64,000 nucleotides of DNA from positions 4,030,001 through 4,094,000 of the forward strand of contig CP036290.1 in NCBI GenBank assembly GCA_007750655.1, given 5' to 3'. The notes below the pieces were generated by a model. That model worked only from the letters and a program-made list of their open reading frames with translations. It did no database searches and was not told where the DNA came from. A program made the position numbers and the translations under genes. Source of the stretch: Rohdeia mirabilis (lineage in GTDB: Bacteria; Planctomycetota; UBA1135; GCA-002686595). The first letter of the stretch is position 1. Each line of letters begins with the position of its first letter. This document shows positions 18,514-28,900 of this stretch, piece by piece.

Positions 18514-19716
18514 TCACCCTCGCCGCAACCGCGCCGCCCCGACCACCAGCGCCAGCCCCAGCACCGCACCCGCCACGAGGAACAGGCTGCGGATGCCGAT
18601 CAGGCTCGCGATGAAGCCGCCGGCCATCGAACTCGTCGCCAGGGCGAAGGCGCGCGCCGAGAAGACCGCTCCGTTCGCCGCACCGCGCGCGTGGGCCGGC
18701 ACGCTCTGGGCCGCCAACCCGAACGCGGTCGGACCGAGACCACCCGCGCCGATGCCGAGCAGCACCCGCGCGCCGAGCAGGAACCAGAACCCGTCGGCCA
18801 GGCCCATCCCGAACAGCGCGACCACGGCCACCACCGCCGACAGCATCAACGCGCGCGCGTGCCCGATGCGATCGCCGAGCGGCCCCCAGACCGGCGACGA
18901 GGCCACGAGCATCGCGCTCATCACCGAGAACAGCCACCCCGCGCGCGCCGACGTGACGTCCTGGGCGACGCCGGGCATCAGATCGCGCACGTACAGCTCG
19001 AGCACGGGGTTCGTCGCGCCGATGCCGAACTGCACGCAGAAGAGCAGCGCCATCGCCGCGCGCAGTTGGGGAATACGCAGCACGCCGACCAGGTCGCGCA
19101 CGAGCGCCTGCAGCACGCCCACCCCCTCGACCTTCTCACGCCGCTCGGTCGCGTCCTCGGTCGCGAACACGGCCACGCCCAACGCGCCGAGCCCCGTCGC
19201 CACGCTGACGCCCAGGAACAAGTAGCGCGGATCGGAGTCGGCGCGCACCCACGAGCCGAGCAGCGGGCCGAAGATCGCTCCGGCCGCCATCGCCGACTGC
19301 AGCCAGCCCGCCACCCGACCGCGCCGCGAGTCCGGCACGCCGATCGACACCAGCGTGATCGACGGCGGAAGGATGCCCGAGAACAGACCCTGGCCGATGC
19401 GCAGCGCGAGCAGCTCCCAGGGCGTGCGCGCGAACGCCATCAACCCCACGAAGAACGTCAGCGCGAGCAGCGAGCGCAGGACCATCTTCTTGCGCCCGAA
19501 GCGGTCCCCCACCGCGCCCCAGACCGGCCCCATGATCGCGGCCGAGAAGGGCGCCGCACCGAAGCACAGACCGGCCCAGACCTTGACCTCGCCCGGGTCG
19601 CTGACGCCGAGGCCCTCGAGGTACGAGGGGAAGTACGGCAGGAAGCTCATCATCCCCACGCCCGTGAGGAGATTGGCGATCCAGACGGACCACCAGGTGC
19701 GCTTCCACGTCGACAT
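18514..19716 (-). CDS. Major facilitator superfamily (MFS) efflux-type transporter
   Basis: 400 residues from ATG 19716 (MSTWKRTWWSVWIANLL); the frame continues upstream but without transporter-like sequence. About 12 hydrophobic segments are visible. The loop between TM2 and TM3 reads GAVGDRFGRKKM, the classic MFS motif A, and a second half-motif GPLGDRIGHARAL appears in the C-terminal half. This layout is typical of drug:H+ antiporter family members. Substrate is not predictable. It is divergent from the downstream glycosyltransferase, with 100 bp between the starts that must hold both promoters. Confidence 0.85.
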   Translation of the reverse strand: MSTWKRTWWSVWIANLLTGVGMMSFLPYFPSYLEGLGVSDPGEVKVWAGLCFGAAPFSAAIMGPVWGAVGDRFGRKKMVLRSLLALTFFVGLMAFARTPWELLALRIGQGLFSGILPPSITLVSIGVPDSRRGRVAGWLQSAMAAGAIFGPLLGSWVRADSDPRYLFLGVSVATGLGALGVAVFATEDATERREKVEGVGVLQALVRDLVGVLRIPQLRAAMALLFCVQFGIGATNPVLELYVRDLMPGVAQDVTSARAGWLFSVMSAMLVASSPVWGPLGDRIGHARALMLSAVVAVVALFGMGLADGFWFLLGARVLLGIGAGGLGPTAFGLAAQSVPAHARGAANGAVFSARAFALATSSMAGGFIASLIGIRSLFLVAGAVLGLALVVGAARLRRG

Positions 19717-19816
19717 CGGGCGGCATTGTGCCAATGGGCCGCAGCGCTCCGGACGCTCGTCCGCGAAGAGATCGCGGCCACAGGTGTCCTTCGCCCGAAC
19801 CCGCGCGAGCACTAGG

Positions 19817-20974
19817 ATGCGACGCGTGAAGATCGCGCTCACGCACCTGCGCCACGCCAAGTCGGGCGGAACCGAGCGCTACCTGAACCAGCTCGCCGTG
19901 TTCCTGGCCGAACGCGACTGGGAGGTCGAGATCGTCTGCCGCCGCCACGGCGAGCCCCCCCACCCGCGCGTCCGGTTCCGGCGTCTGCACGGATTCGCAC
20001 TGGGGCACTCGTGGCGCGTGCTCTCGTTCGCGCGGTCGGTCGAACGACTGCACCGAAGCGGCGAGTTCGACGTCGTGTTCGGACTCGGGCGCACGTGGTC
20101 CCAGGACGTGGTGCGGCTGGGCGGCGGACTGACGACCACGTTCCTCGAGTCGATGCGCGCGGAGGGTGACCGGACGCCCGTCGTCGCCAAGGGACGCCAA
20201 CGCGTCAACCTCGAGATCGAGCGGCGCAACTTCGACCCGCCGCGCGCCCAGCGCGTGATCGCGAACAGCCACATGGTCGCGCGCGACCTGGCCGCGCGCT
20301 ACGACGTCGATCCGGAGAACGTCGACGTCGTCCACAACGGCGTGGACCTCGAGCGTTTCGACGCGACTCGCTACACCTCGGCACGCGAGGAGATCCGGCG
20401 CGCGGCCGGCATCGAAGGCGAGGCGCCGACGCTGCTCTTCCTCGGGACGGGCTATGTGCGCAAGGGCTTGCCGAAGGCGCTCGAGGCCTTCGCACTGGCG
20501 CGGCGCGAACGGAAGGAGCTGCGCATGCTGGTCGCCGGTTTCGACTCGTCGGGCGTCGACTGGACGGCGCGCGCGCGCGAGCTCAGCTGCGCGGACGCGG
20601 TGCACTTCGCGGGCGGCACGGACCGACCCGAGCACTACTTCGCGGCGGCGGACGCCTACGTCCTGCCGACGCGCTACGACCCGTTCGCGAACTCGACGCT
20701 CGAAGCGCTGGCGAGCGGGCTGCCGACGCTGACGACGCCCACGAACGGTGGCTGCGAGGTCGTCACGCCCGGTGTGGACGGCGAGGTTCTCGGCGTGGAC
20801 GCGCCGGCCGCGGACTGGGCGGCGGCGCTGCTCCACCACCTCGATCCGGCGCACCTGCCCGAGTCACGGGCCGCCGCGCGCGCCACCGCCGAACGCAACG
20901 GCATCGGCGCGCGTCTGGCCGACACCGAGCGCATCCTGCTCGAGGTCGCTCGGCGGCGCGGCGCGTCGAACTGA
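19817..20974 (+). CDS. Glycosyltransferase, GT-B fold family 4 type, WaaG/RfaG-like
   Basis: 385 residues. ATG 19817 (MRRVKIALTHLRHAKSGGTE) follows a weak TAGG; a GTG four codons later is an alternative. N-terminal Rossmann half has SGGTERYLNQLAVFLAERDW. The C-terminal half carries VDVVHNGVDLERF, LLFLGTGYVRKGLPKALEA and the nucleotide-sugar signature DPFANSTLEALASGLPTLTT. WaaG enzymes add the first hexose to the lipopolysaccharide core from a UDP-sugar, and the motif pattern here is close to that family; the actual acceptor is unproved. It is cytoplasmic or peripheral on the inner membrane. It faces two other envelope-sugar genes in convergent orientation. Confidence 0.82.
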   Translation: MRRVKIALTHLRHAKSGGTERYLNQLAVFLAERDWEVEIVCRRHGEPPHPRVRFRRLHGFALGHSWRVLSFARSVERLHRSGEFDVVFGLGRTWSQDVVRLGGGLTTTFLESMRAEGDRTPVVAKGRQRVNLEIERRNFDPPRAQRVIANSHMVARDLAARYDVDPENVDVVHNGVDLERFDATRYTSAREEIRRAAGIEGEAPTLLFLGTGYVRKGLPKALEAFALARRERKELRMLVAGFDSSGVDWTARARELSCADAVHFAGGTDRPEHYFAAADAYVLPTRYDPFANSTLEALASGLPTLTTPTNGGCEVVTPGVDGEVLGVDAPAADWAAALLHHLDPAHLPESRAAARATAERNGIGARLADTERILLEVARRRGASN

Positions 20975-21023
20975 CCGCGCCGGCCGGCGGCCCGTTCACG
21001 GCGAATCGGGCGCTGCGACTCGT

Positions 21024-22184
21024 TCACTCGCTCCGAGCTGCCGCAGTCGCCACGACCTCGGACAGGAACGCGACGATCGACGCGGCCGTGTGCTCGAACC
21101 CGAAACGCGGATCGACGACGGCGCGCCCCGCTCGGCCCAGTCGCTCGCGCAGCGCTTCGTCCGCGAGCAGTCGACCGAGTGCGTCGCACCACTGATCGTC
21201 TTCGGCCGCGAGCAGACCCGAAACGCCGTCCTCCACCACGTCGGCGTTCATCCCGACCGGCGACGCGATCGAGGGCACTTCGGCCGCCATGTACTGGAGC
21301 AGCTTGTAGGCGCACTTGCCGCGGTTCCAGGGGTTGTCGGCGAGCGGCATCAGGCCGACGTCGAAGCTGGCGATCTCCGTGCCCTGGGTCTCCGCCGACC
21401 AGCGCACGTTGCGCACCACGAGCCCGGGCGCCTCGAAGTCGCGGTCGGCGACGACCACCAGCTCGACCGGCGCCGCGTCCGTCGGTCGGGCGGCGAGCGC
21501 GCGACGCAGTGGCTCGGTCACGCGCTCGAGTTCGCCGAAGTTGCCCGAGCCTCCGACCCAGCCGACGCTGAGTCGATCGCGCGCGCCGTGCTGGCGCCTC
21601 GCAACGTCGAGCGGCACCGCGGTCGGTGCGACCAGCCGCGGAAGTCCTTCGGGCAGATGGGTGCGCGCGAGGTGTTCGTTGCCGACGATCGCCGCCGCAC
21701 TGGAACCGAGCGCCCGAGCGAGCGCGCGCCGCCGCCGGCCCGAGGCGTAGCTGCCGCGCACGGGCTTCTGCCGCACACGGATCGCGTCGTCGAAGTCGAA
21801 CACGACGGGCGCGCCGAGGTGCCGCCAACCGAGCGCCTCGAAGAACGACGGCAGCCGCTTCTGCACGAGCACGACGTCCGCCTCGCGCGCGGCGGTGGCG
21901 AGCGCGCGGCGGGCCGCCGACGTGCGCGGGTACGGCAGGACCTCGACCCGCGCACCGGCGGCCGCGAGCGCCGGCGCGAGTTCGATGACGCGCAGCCGCG
22001 ACGAGGCCAGTCGCTCGTCGAGACACAGCATGAGGAGGCGCAGCGCAGTCGGACGCGCGGCGCTCAGCGGTTCGCGGCTCTCCGCCGCACTCTCAATCTC
22101 AGCGGCGCTCGCGTCCGTTCCGGAACCGGCGACGTGCCGCGACTCGGACCCGCCCGCGCCACCGCCTTCCGCTCCCGCGGTCAT
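21024..22184 (-). CDS. Glycosyltransferase, GT-B fold, group 1 family
   Basis: 386 residues from ATG 22184, which overlaps the stop of the methyltransferase by ATGA, so the two are translationally coupled. The first 40 residues are Gly/Ala/Ser-rich. Core motifs are ALRLLMLCLDERLASSRLRV near the start, VFDFDDAI (a likely metal or acceptor site), LSVGWVGGSGNFGEL, and KCAYKLLQYMAAEVPSIASP followed by GMNADVVEDGVSGLLA, the C-terminal donor-binding block. KLLQYMAA-type motifs are common in group 1 transferases acting on surface polysaccharides. Donor and acceptor are not predictable. Confidence 0.8.
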   Translation of the reverse strand: MTAGAEGGGAGGSESRHVAGSGTDASAAEIESAAESREPLSAARPTALRLLMLCLDERLASSRLRVIELAPALAAAGARVEVLPYPRTSAARRALATAAREADVVLVQKRLPSFFEALGWRHLGAPVVFDFDDAIRVRQKPVRGSYASGRRRRALARALGSSAAAIVGNEHLARTHLPEGLPRLVAPTAVPLDVARRQHGARDRLSVGWVGGSGNFGELERVTEPLRRALAARPTDAAPVELVVVADRDFEAPGLVVRNVRWSAETQGTEIASFDVGLMPLADNPWNRGKCAYKLLQYMAAEVPSIASPVGMNADVVEDGVSGLLAAEDDQWCDALGRLLADEALRERLGRAGRAVVDPRFGFEHTAASIVAFLSEVVATAAARSE

Positions 22185-23203
22185 CGCGCGCTCGCGAACT
22201 CGAGTTCGAGGATCTCCCCGCGCCCGAATTTCGCCGCGAGCCACAGGTACGGCCGCACCAGTCGCTCGAAACCGGCCTCGCGCTCGCTGGGTTCGAGCGA
22301 CGCCGCGATCACACGCGCGCGTTCGTCCATGTCCTCGGGCAACTCCTGGCCCTGCGTGCGCACGTAGTGGCGGCTCTGCGTCCAACGTTTGGCCTCGGTG
22401 CGCGGCTTGTTGCGCACGAGTCGCAGACCGGCTTCGCGCGCGGTGTTCGTCAGCGTGCGCGGACAGAACAGCATCAGGTGCCGCGGCGCTTCGAGCGGGA
22501 ACCAGCAGGACCTGTAGCGCTGGAGCCCGAGCGCGCGACTGTTCGGCGTCAGGACGACCAACAGCCCGCCGGGCGCCAGGAACTCGCGCACGCGCGCCAG
22601 GAAACCGACCGGGTCGAGGACGTGCTCGACCACGTGACTGAGGATGATCAGGTCGAAGCGTCCGGTCGGGAACGGCGCGTCGAACACGTCGCCCTGGTGC
22701 ACTTCGAGCCCCTTCGCGCGCGCGACCTCACAGCCGTGGGGACTGACTTCGATCCCGTGCGCGCTCCAACCCAGCTCCGCGTAGCGCGCCAGCAGATCGC
22801 CCGACCCGCAGCCCACGTCGAGCACGCGACACTCACCGCGCGGCGGACGCAGTTCGCCCAGGACGCGCTCGAACAGAAGCCCCATGAACGCTTTGCCCGC
22901 GGCCGACCGCTGGGGGCTGTCCGTGTCGTAGTACAGCCGCCGCGCGACGCGATTGATCCACTTGTCCTTGATGCCGCTGCGACCGCCGACGTGCGGTGAG
23001 TAGTCGTCCGGGTACAGGCCCGCGATCTCGTCGGGTGCGGGCAGCGGGTGCTGGAACAGGAGTCCGCAGCCGCCACAGCGCCGGTAGTCGAACGAGCCGG
23101 GCATCGGGCGCGTGCGGTCGTAGCCGGTGACCTCGTGCGTCGAGGTGCCGGACGCGCACAGCGGGCAGGGCGCCTGGCCGTCGGCCGTCGTGCTGGCGTT
23201 CAT
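22181..23203 (-). CDS. Class I SAM-dependent methyltransferase with N-terminal zinc-ribbon
   Basis: 340 residues from ATG 23203. The N-terminus has two Cys pairs, CPLC and CGGCG, a small zinc-ribbon usual in this Methyltransf_23-type group. The SAM-binding motif I is VLDVGCGSGDLLARYAELG, with the acidic residue after beta2 in HGIEVSP, and HVVEHVLDPVGFL is post-motif. Such proteins often methylate sugars or lipids of surface polysaccharides, in line with the overlapping glycosyltransferase gene. Substrate is inferred from context only. Confidence 0.85.
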   Translation of the reverse strand: MNASTTADGQAPCPLCASGTSTHEVTGYDRTRPMPGSFDYRRCGGCGLLFQHPLPAPDEIAGLYPDDYSPHVGGRSGIKDKWINRVARRLYYDTDSPQRSAAGKAFMGLLFERVLGELRPPRGECRVLDVGCGSGDLLARYAELGWSAHGIEVSPHGCEVARAKGLEVHQGDVFDAPFPTGRFDLIILSHVVEHVLDPVGFLARVREFLAPGGLLVVLTPNSRALGLQRYRSCWFPLEAPRHLMLFCPRTLTNTAREAGLRLVRNKPRTEAKRWTQSRHYVRTQGQELPEDMDERARVIAASLEPSEREAGFERLVRPYLWLAAKFGRGEILELEFASAR

Positions 23204-23294
23204 GCCGCTGATTCTCACGGCTCGGCGCGGCCGAATCCACCGTCGGCGCACGTGCGTCCTTCGAGCGGCGCACCGATCCGCACGCCGCCCGCCG

Positions 23295-24767
23295 TCACCC
23301 CGCCAACCAGGCCCCCAGGGACGCGATCACCGCGATCGCCAGCCAGTTCACCAGGAAGCCGGTGCGCGCCATGCGCGGCAGGCTCACGTGGCCGGAGCCG
23401 AAGACGATCGCGTTGGGCGGCGTCGCGGCCGGCAGCATGAACGCGCAGCTCGCGGCCAGGGTCAGCGGCACCGCCAGCGCCATCGGATCGAGTCCGAAGT
23501 CGTCGGCCATCGACCACACGATCGGGATGCCGATCGCCGCCGAAGCGGTGTTCGACGTGACCTCGGTCAGGAAGACCATCCCGGTCGTCAGTGCCAGCAC
23601 GAGCAGCACCGGCGGGAGGTCGGCGAGCGCGCGGGTCTGGGCGCCGAGGAACGCGTCGAGTCCGTTGCTCTGGATCGCGGCGGCGAGACTCAGCCCGCCA
23701 CCGAACAGGACCAACACGCCCCAGGGCAGTTCGCGCGCGTGCCGCCACTCGAGCGCCCGCCGTCCGCCGCCGACCGGCACCACGAAGAGCAGCAGTGCCG
23801 CGCCGATCGCGATGCCCGCGTCCGACAGGCCCTCGAGCGGCAGGAACGGCGCGCAGAGCCACAGAACCACGGTGCCCGCAAAGACGATCGCCGTCGTCCA
23901 CGCGCCGCGCCCCATGTGTCCGAGCCCTCGCCGCTCCTGCGCGATGTGCGCCGCTCCACCTTCGAGCGGCGCCGCGGGCAACCGGAACAGCACGCGCGTC
24001 AACAGCAACCAGGTCGCGGGCAGCAGCACCGCCACCACCGGCAGGCCGATCCCGAGCCAGTCCACGAACCGCAGTGGTTCGCCCGTGCGCTCGAACGCGT
24101 ACTGCGCGAGGAAGCCGTTGGGTGGCGTACCGATCAGGCTCGCCATGCCGCCGATCGACGCGGCGTAGGCCACGCCCAGCATCAGCGCGGTCTCGAAGCC
24201 CTTCCCGCGCGCGTTCGCGCCGCCGAGGCGCCGGCAGACCGAGAGGGCCAGCGGCAGCATCGCGGCCGTGGTCGCCATGTTCGAGACGCACGAACTCAAC
24301 CCCGCGGTGACGAGCATGAAGCCGCCCACGACGGCACGCGGTCCGGTCCCGACGCGCGCGAGCACCCACAGCGCGAGGCGCTGGTCGAGCGACCAGCGCT
24401 GCAACGCGATCGCCAGCAGGAAGCCGCCGAGGAAGAGGTAGATCAGCGGCGAGGCATAGGGCGCCGCCATGGCCGCCAACGACCCCGCGCCCAGCAGCGG
24501 CCCCGCGGCGAGCGGCAACAGCGCGGTCGCCTCCACGTCGACGGCCTCGGTCAGCCACCAACTCGCCATCCAAGCCATCAGTGCCGCCGTCGCGCGCATC
24601 CCCACCCCGACGACCACCTCGGCGCCGGACGCGTCCACGAAACTGCTCGGCAGCGCGAACCAGGCGAGCGCCGCGAGAACCGGCCCCAGCACGAAACCGA
24701 TGCGCGACACGACCGTTCGCGGGCGCGGCGCCTCGAGCGCTCCGGGGTCGATGGTCGGTCGTTCCAT
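23295..24767 (-). CDS. Divalent anion:Na+ symporter (DASS/SLC13 family)
   Basis: 490 residues with about 11-12 membrane helices. The family moves di- or tricarboxylates or sulfate with Na+. The two substrate/Na+ hairpin motifs are visible: CVSNMATTAAML in the N half and TEVTSNTASAAIG in the C half. The first reads SNM instead of the usual SNT, while the second SNT is intact. The PPNAIVFGSG signature near the C-terminus is canonical. It starts 25 bp after the rodA stop, so it may be co-transcribed at the tail of the rod-shape operon. Confidence 0.88.
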   Translation of the reverse strand: MERPTIDPGALEAPRPRTVVSRIGFVLGPVLAALAWFALPSSFVDASGAEVVVGVGMRATAALMAWMASWWLTEAVDVEATALLPLAAGPLLGAGSLAAMAAPYASPLIYLFLGGFLLAIALQRWSLDQRLALWVLARVGTGPRAVVGGFMLVTAGLSSCVSNMATTAAMLPLALSVCRRLGGANARGKGFETALMLGVAYAASIGGMASLIGTPPNGFLAQYAFERTGEPLRFVDWLGIGLPVVAVLLPATWLLLTRVLFRLPAAPLEGGAAHIAQERRGLGHMGRGAWTTAIVFAGTVVLWLCAPFLPLEGLSDAGIAIGAALLLFVVPVGGGRRALEWRHARELPWGVLVLFGGGLSLAAAIQSNGLDAFLGAQTRALADLPPVLLVLALTTGMVFLTEVTSNTASAAIGIPIVWSMADDFGLDPMALAVPLTLAASCAFMLPAATPPNAIVFGSGHVSLPRMARTGFLVNWLAIAVIASLGAWLAG

Positions 24768-24792
24768 GCTGCTGCGGGCGCGTCGACGCCGC

Positions 24793-25992
24793 TCAGTCCT
24801 TGAAGGCGTCCTCGTCGAGGCTCGGCACCTGTTGGGCGGCGAAACCGAGCGCCACGCCGAGCGCCGCGAAGGTCGCGAGCATCGACGAACCGCCGGTGGA
24901 GAGCAGCGGCAGCGTCAGTCCGGTCATCGGGAGCAGACCCAGGTTGACGCCGGTGTTGATGAAGAAGTGGGCCGCGAAGTACAGCGCCACGCCGCCGACG
25001 ACCAGGCGGGTGAAGCGCTCGCGAATGGCCGCAGCGGTGCGCAGCAGCAGCACGATCAGGCCGACGTAGAGCGCGACGAACAGGCTCGTCAGCGCGAACC
25101 CGCCCTCCTCCGCCACGACGCAGAAGATCGAGTCGGACTCGCGTTCCGGCAGGTAGCCGGCGCGACTCGCCAGGCCGTCGCCGAGCCCCGTGCCGTCCAT
25201 GCCGCCGTTCCCGACGCACACGCGCGCGTGGTAGACGTGGAACGACTGCCCGTTCTTGTCGGCGATCAGTTCACTGGGTTCGAACGTGCTCGCCCAGGTG
25301 TCGATCCGGCGCAGCTGGTAGTCCTGGACCCACTGGAACTGCCAGGCCGAGACACCCAGCGCGAGTCCGACCGCGACGACGCCCGCGATCACGCGCCCCG
25401 AACCACCCGCGAGGTACGCCATGCCGACCGCGATCGGCACCATCGTCAGCGCGGTCCCGAGATCCGGCTGGGCCATGACGAGTCCCATCGGCAACAGGGC
25501 GAGCCCCGCGACCACGAACCAGTCGGAGAGCTTCGTCATGCGCCGCACGTGCAGCACGCGCGCCAGCACGATCACGAGCGCGACCTTGGCGAACTCGCTG
25601 GGCTGCAGATCGAAGCGGATCGGCGTCGGGATCCAACGTTTCGCGTTGTTGCGCTCCTCGCCGATCAAGGGCACGAGCAGCAGCAGCACGATCGCGCCCG
25701 CGTAGACGGTCCAGGCGTACTTGCGCCCGGCGCGCGGACTGAAGAGCACGCCGAGGAGCAGGAACGGCGCCGCCATGGCGACCTTCTTGAGGTGCGAGGC
25801 GAAGCGCACGTCGTCGCGCTGGAACAGCTCGTCCACGCGCGACATCGACAGCACGAGCGTCGCACCGAGAACGAGGAACAGGACCGCCAGCGCCAGGACG
25901 CCCCACGGATAGCGCGACCAGCGCACGCCGTCGAAGAGGCGGCGACGCGAGCCGAGCGAGGCCTGCCAAGGCTTGGCGGCGACGGTCTTCAT
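24793..25992 (-). CDS. rodA: Rod-shape peptidoglycan polymerase RodA (SEDS family)
   Basis: 399 residues, starting with an ATGA overlap with the PBP2 stop. SEDS glycosyltransferases polymerise lipid II and pair with a class B PBP. About ten membrane helices are visible. Family landmarks are RWIPTPIRFDLQPSEFAKVA, MAQPDLGTALT (the conserved DLGT), a large loop with GNGGMDGTGLGDG, DSIFCVVAEEGGF, and near the end MTGLTLPLLSTGGSSML. All match RodA/FtsW. RodA rather than FtsW is supported by position next to mrdA and mreBCD. Confidence 0.95.
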   Translation of the reverse strand: MKTVAAKPWQASLGSRRRLFDGVRWSRYPWGVLALAVLFLVLGATLVLSMSRVDELFQRDDVRFASHLKKVAMAAPFLLLGVLFSPRAGRKYAWTVYAGAIVLLLLVPLIGEERNNAKRWIPTPIRFDLQPSEFAKVALVIVLARVLHVRRMTKLSDWFVVAGLALLPMGLVMAQPDLGTALTMVPIAVGMAYLAGGSGRVIAGVVAVGLALGVSAWQFQWVQDYQLRRIDTWASTFEPSELIADKNGQSFHVYHARVCVGNGGMDGTGLGDGLASRAGYLPERESDSIFCVVAEEGGFALTSLFVALYVGLIVLLLRTAAAIRERFTRLVVGGVALYFAAHFFINTGVNLGLLPMTGLTLPLLSTGGSSMLATFAALGVALGFAAQQVPSLDEDAFKD

Positions 25993-28900
25993 CGTGGGCT
26001 CAGGGGGTTGCGGGGCGGGTTCGCGAGGCGCCCGGTCGCGATCCGCACCTCGTAGGGCGCGAAGTTCTGCTCGTAGCCGCGCTCCTTCAGCCAGTCCATC
26101 ACGGCCGTCTTCTGCAGGAGGTCGCGCGCCACGTAGCCCGCCGAGTGCCCGGACGTGGCCGTCGTGTCGTGCACGTAGACCGCGAAGACGATCTGCGGAT
26201 CCTCGGCCGGGAGCCAGCCCGCGACCCAGGTGTGCTTGCGGACCGCGCCGCCGTCCTCGGTCCGCGACGACAGGTCGGCACTGCCCGTCTTGGCGACGAC
26301 GACGTGGCCGATCTGGGTCCGCGACAGGGTGTCGGAGGCCGAACCGGCGTTCGCGTTGGTGACGGCTTCGAGGTAGCCCCGCAGTTCGTCGAGCGACGCG
26401 CGCGCGTACGGCAGCGGCACCGGCTCGCCCCACGGCACCTCGCGGTCGCCCACCGCATCGACCAGCCGCAGCGGGACGCGCGATCCGCGTGCGAGGGTCA
26501 GGTAGGCGCGCGCGACCTGGGCCGGCGAGGCCTCGACGACCTGCAGTCCGTTGGCGGCGCGCCGCAGCTGGAGGTCCATCTGCGCGCGGTCGTCGAACTC
26601 GAACGTGCGACCGCCCCAGTCGTTGAGGCCGCGCCCCACTTCGATCTCGTCGCCGACGGCGAGCACGCCCGTGCTCTCGGTGAAGCCGAAGTCGTACCCG
26701 ACCGAGACCACGCCCTCGAAGCCGATGACGTCGGCCAGACGCGCGAAGTACGGATTGCACGAGACCGCGAGCGCGTACGGGAGCGTGAGTTGGCCGTGGC
26801 CGTACTGGGCGTGGCAGCGCAGGCCCTCGTACTCGGCCCAGGTCTTGCCCGGCGGGACGGCGCAGTCGTTCATGAACGACGCGTCGAAGTCCGGGACGCG
26901 ATCGAGGGCCCAGAGCGCGACGAACGGCTTGTAGACCGAACCGACCGGTTGGAACGTGTTGGGGCGTCCGAAGACGCGCTCGACGATCCGCGCGCGTTCG
27001 CCTTCCTCGTCGCCGTCCAGCTCGGTCGACGAGTCGGGCGCCGACGCGGCGGCGAGCACGCGGCCCTGGATGTCGAGCAGCACGATCGCACCGACGGGTT
27101 CGGCGTACCACGCGTCGTCGAGCTTGGGATCGGTCAGCACCGGACGCGGCCGGTTGATCGTCTCGCGCGCGGCGCGCTGCAGGTCCGGGTCGATCGTCAG
27201 ACGGATCGCGTCGCCGTCCTCGACAGCGGTCAGGTACTCGTCGCGGGCGCCGCGGCCGTAGACGTCCTCGAGACCGATGCGTTCCTGGTAGCCGTTGGCC
27301 CCACGCAGTTCGGCGTCGAACGAGGCCTCGATGCCGCTGACGCCGCGCAGTTCGTCGCGCCGCAGCAGCTCCTGCATGAGCTCGGCCAGTTCGCGCTCCT
27401 CGGTGTCGGAACGCGTCACGTCGCGCCGCAGGTCCTTCAAGCGTTGGCTCTTCGCGCGCTGGCGGATCTCGCCGTTCGCGTCGAGCAGCGCCACGTCGCC
27501 GACGAGCTCCTGCGCGAGCGGCAGTCCCTCGGGCCCGCGCGGCACCGTGCGGCGTTCGCGGACGGGCACGACGCGCACGCCGGGATAGTGCTCGGCGTCG
27601 CGCGTCAGCAGGAAGACCACGTCGTAGTCCGGATCGTCGTGCAGCGTCACCGCGCGCGACGAGTAGTCCTTGATCAGGTGCCGGGCGCGCTCGGACAGGC
27701 GATCGCGTCGCTCTTCGTCCAGCGTCAGGAGACCACCGGGCGAGCGCGCGGCGAGCTCGGCCAACCGCTCGGTCAGCGCGACCTGGAACTGGTCCTCGAA
27801 GGTGTCGAGCAGCGCGAGCGCGAGGCGGCGCGTGCGATCGGCGCGCTGGGCCTGGGTGCGGTGCGCGTCCGCCGCCAGCACGCCCGCGAGCGTGCCGCCG
27901 TAGGTGCTCTCGAGACGCGTTCCGAGTTCGCCGACGAACTCCGAGTACAGCCGAGCCGCACGGGTCTCGTCGATCCACCGGGTCGCCTCGACCCACTCGA
28001 GCGTCGCGCCGACCAGTTCGCGCTCGGCCGGATCGAGTGGATCCAGAGGCGGCCGCTCGGTCGCCGTGGCCGCGTCGTCGTCGTCGAGTTCGAGCACGCG
28101 CGGCAGGTCGTCGAGCACTGCCAGCTCGTCGAGTTCGCGCCAGGACGTCGGCCGACCGTCGAGTGCCGCCACGAAGTCGCGGCCGCGGGCGAAGGCTCCG
28201 AGGACGATCGAGGCGAAGTGCTCGGCGTCCGGTCGCTGGCCGTCGAGTCGCACGCGCGCCAACAACCGCGGCAGCGCGTACCCGGCGCGCCAGCCGTGCA
28301 GATACCCGAAACGCGCCTGTTCGGCCCAGCTGGCGACGCGCGCGCGATCCCAACCGATGCGGCGCTCGAGCCAGTCGAGGTCGAAACGCTCGACCAGGGT
28401 CGCGGGCGCGATGCGACCGGGGTGGAAACCGTACAGCTCGCGGAACAACGCCGTCGACGCCGCGTCCTCGACCGAGCGACGCCAGCCCTCGAGATCGGAC
28501 ACGAGCGCGGTGAACGCACCGTCCTCGACCGCGCTCGAACCCGCGCCGCCGATGGGCAGGGCGCCGAGCGACTCCTCGCCCTCCCACTCGAGCCGCCGCG
28601 CCAGGACGCGCAGTCGTTCGACCGAGGCGAGCCACTGCGCGCGCAGGTCCGCGAGCAGTTCCCGCTCGTCCACATCGCGCAGACGCGCCAGGTAGCGCAG
28701 GTACGAGTCGCGCGTGTCCGAACGCCGCTCGAGTCGGCGCAGTTCGCCCTTCTCGTCGTCGTCCACGTCGAGCAGCGCGACGACGTAGTAGCGCAGGTCC
28801 GAAGCGCGGCCCGCACGCTGTTCGTCGAACGGACGCTCGGTCGCCGGGATGTCGAAGCTCGTGCCGCGCAGCCCGGCGCCCTTGCCGAAGTCGTGCAGTT

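Noticed and set aside
17130-18614. Plus-strand frames across the NTPase and the repeat region
   Set aside because: They are low-complexity and antisense to a Walker A protein; the repeat region seems non-coding.
20978-20989. 12-bp palindrome CGCCGGCCGGCG between convergent glycosyltransferase genes
   Set aside because: Such GC palindromes arise easily at this base composition; no loop and no T-run.
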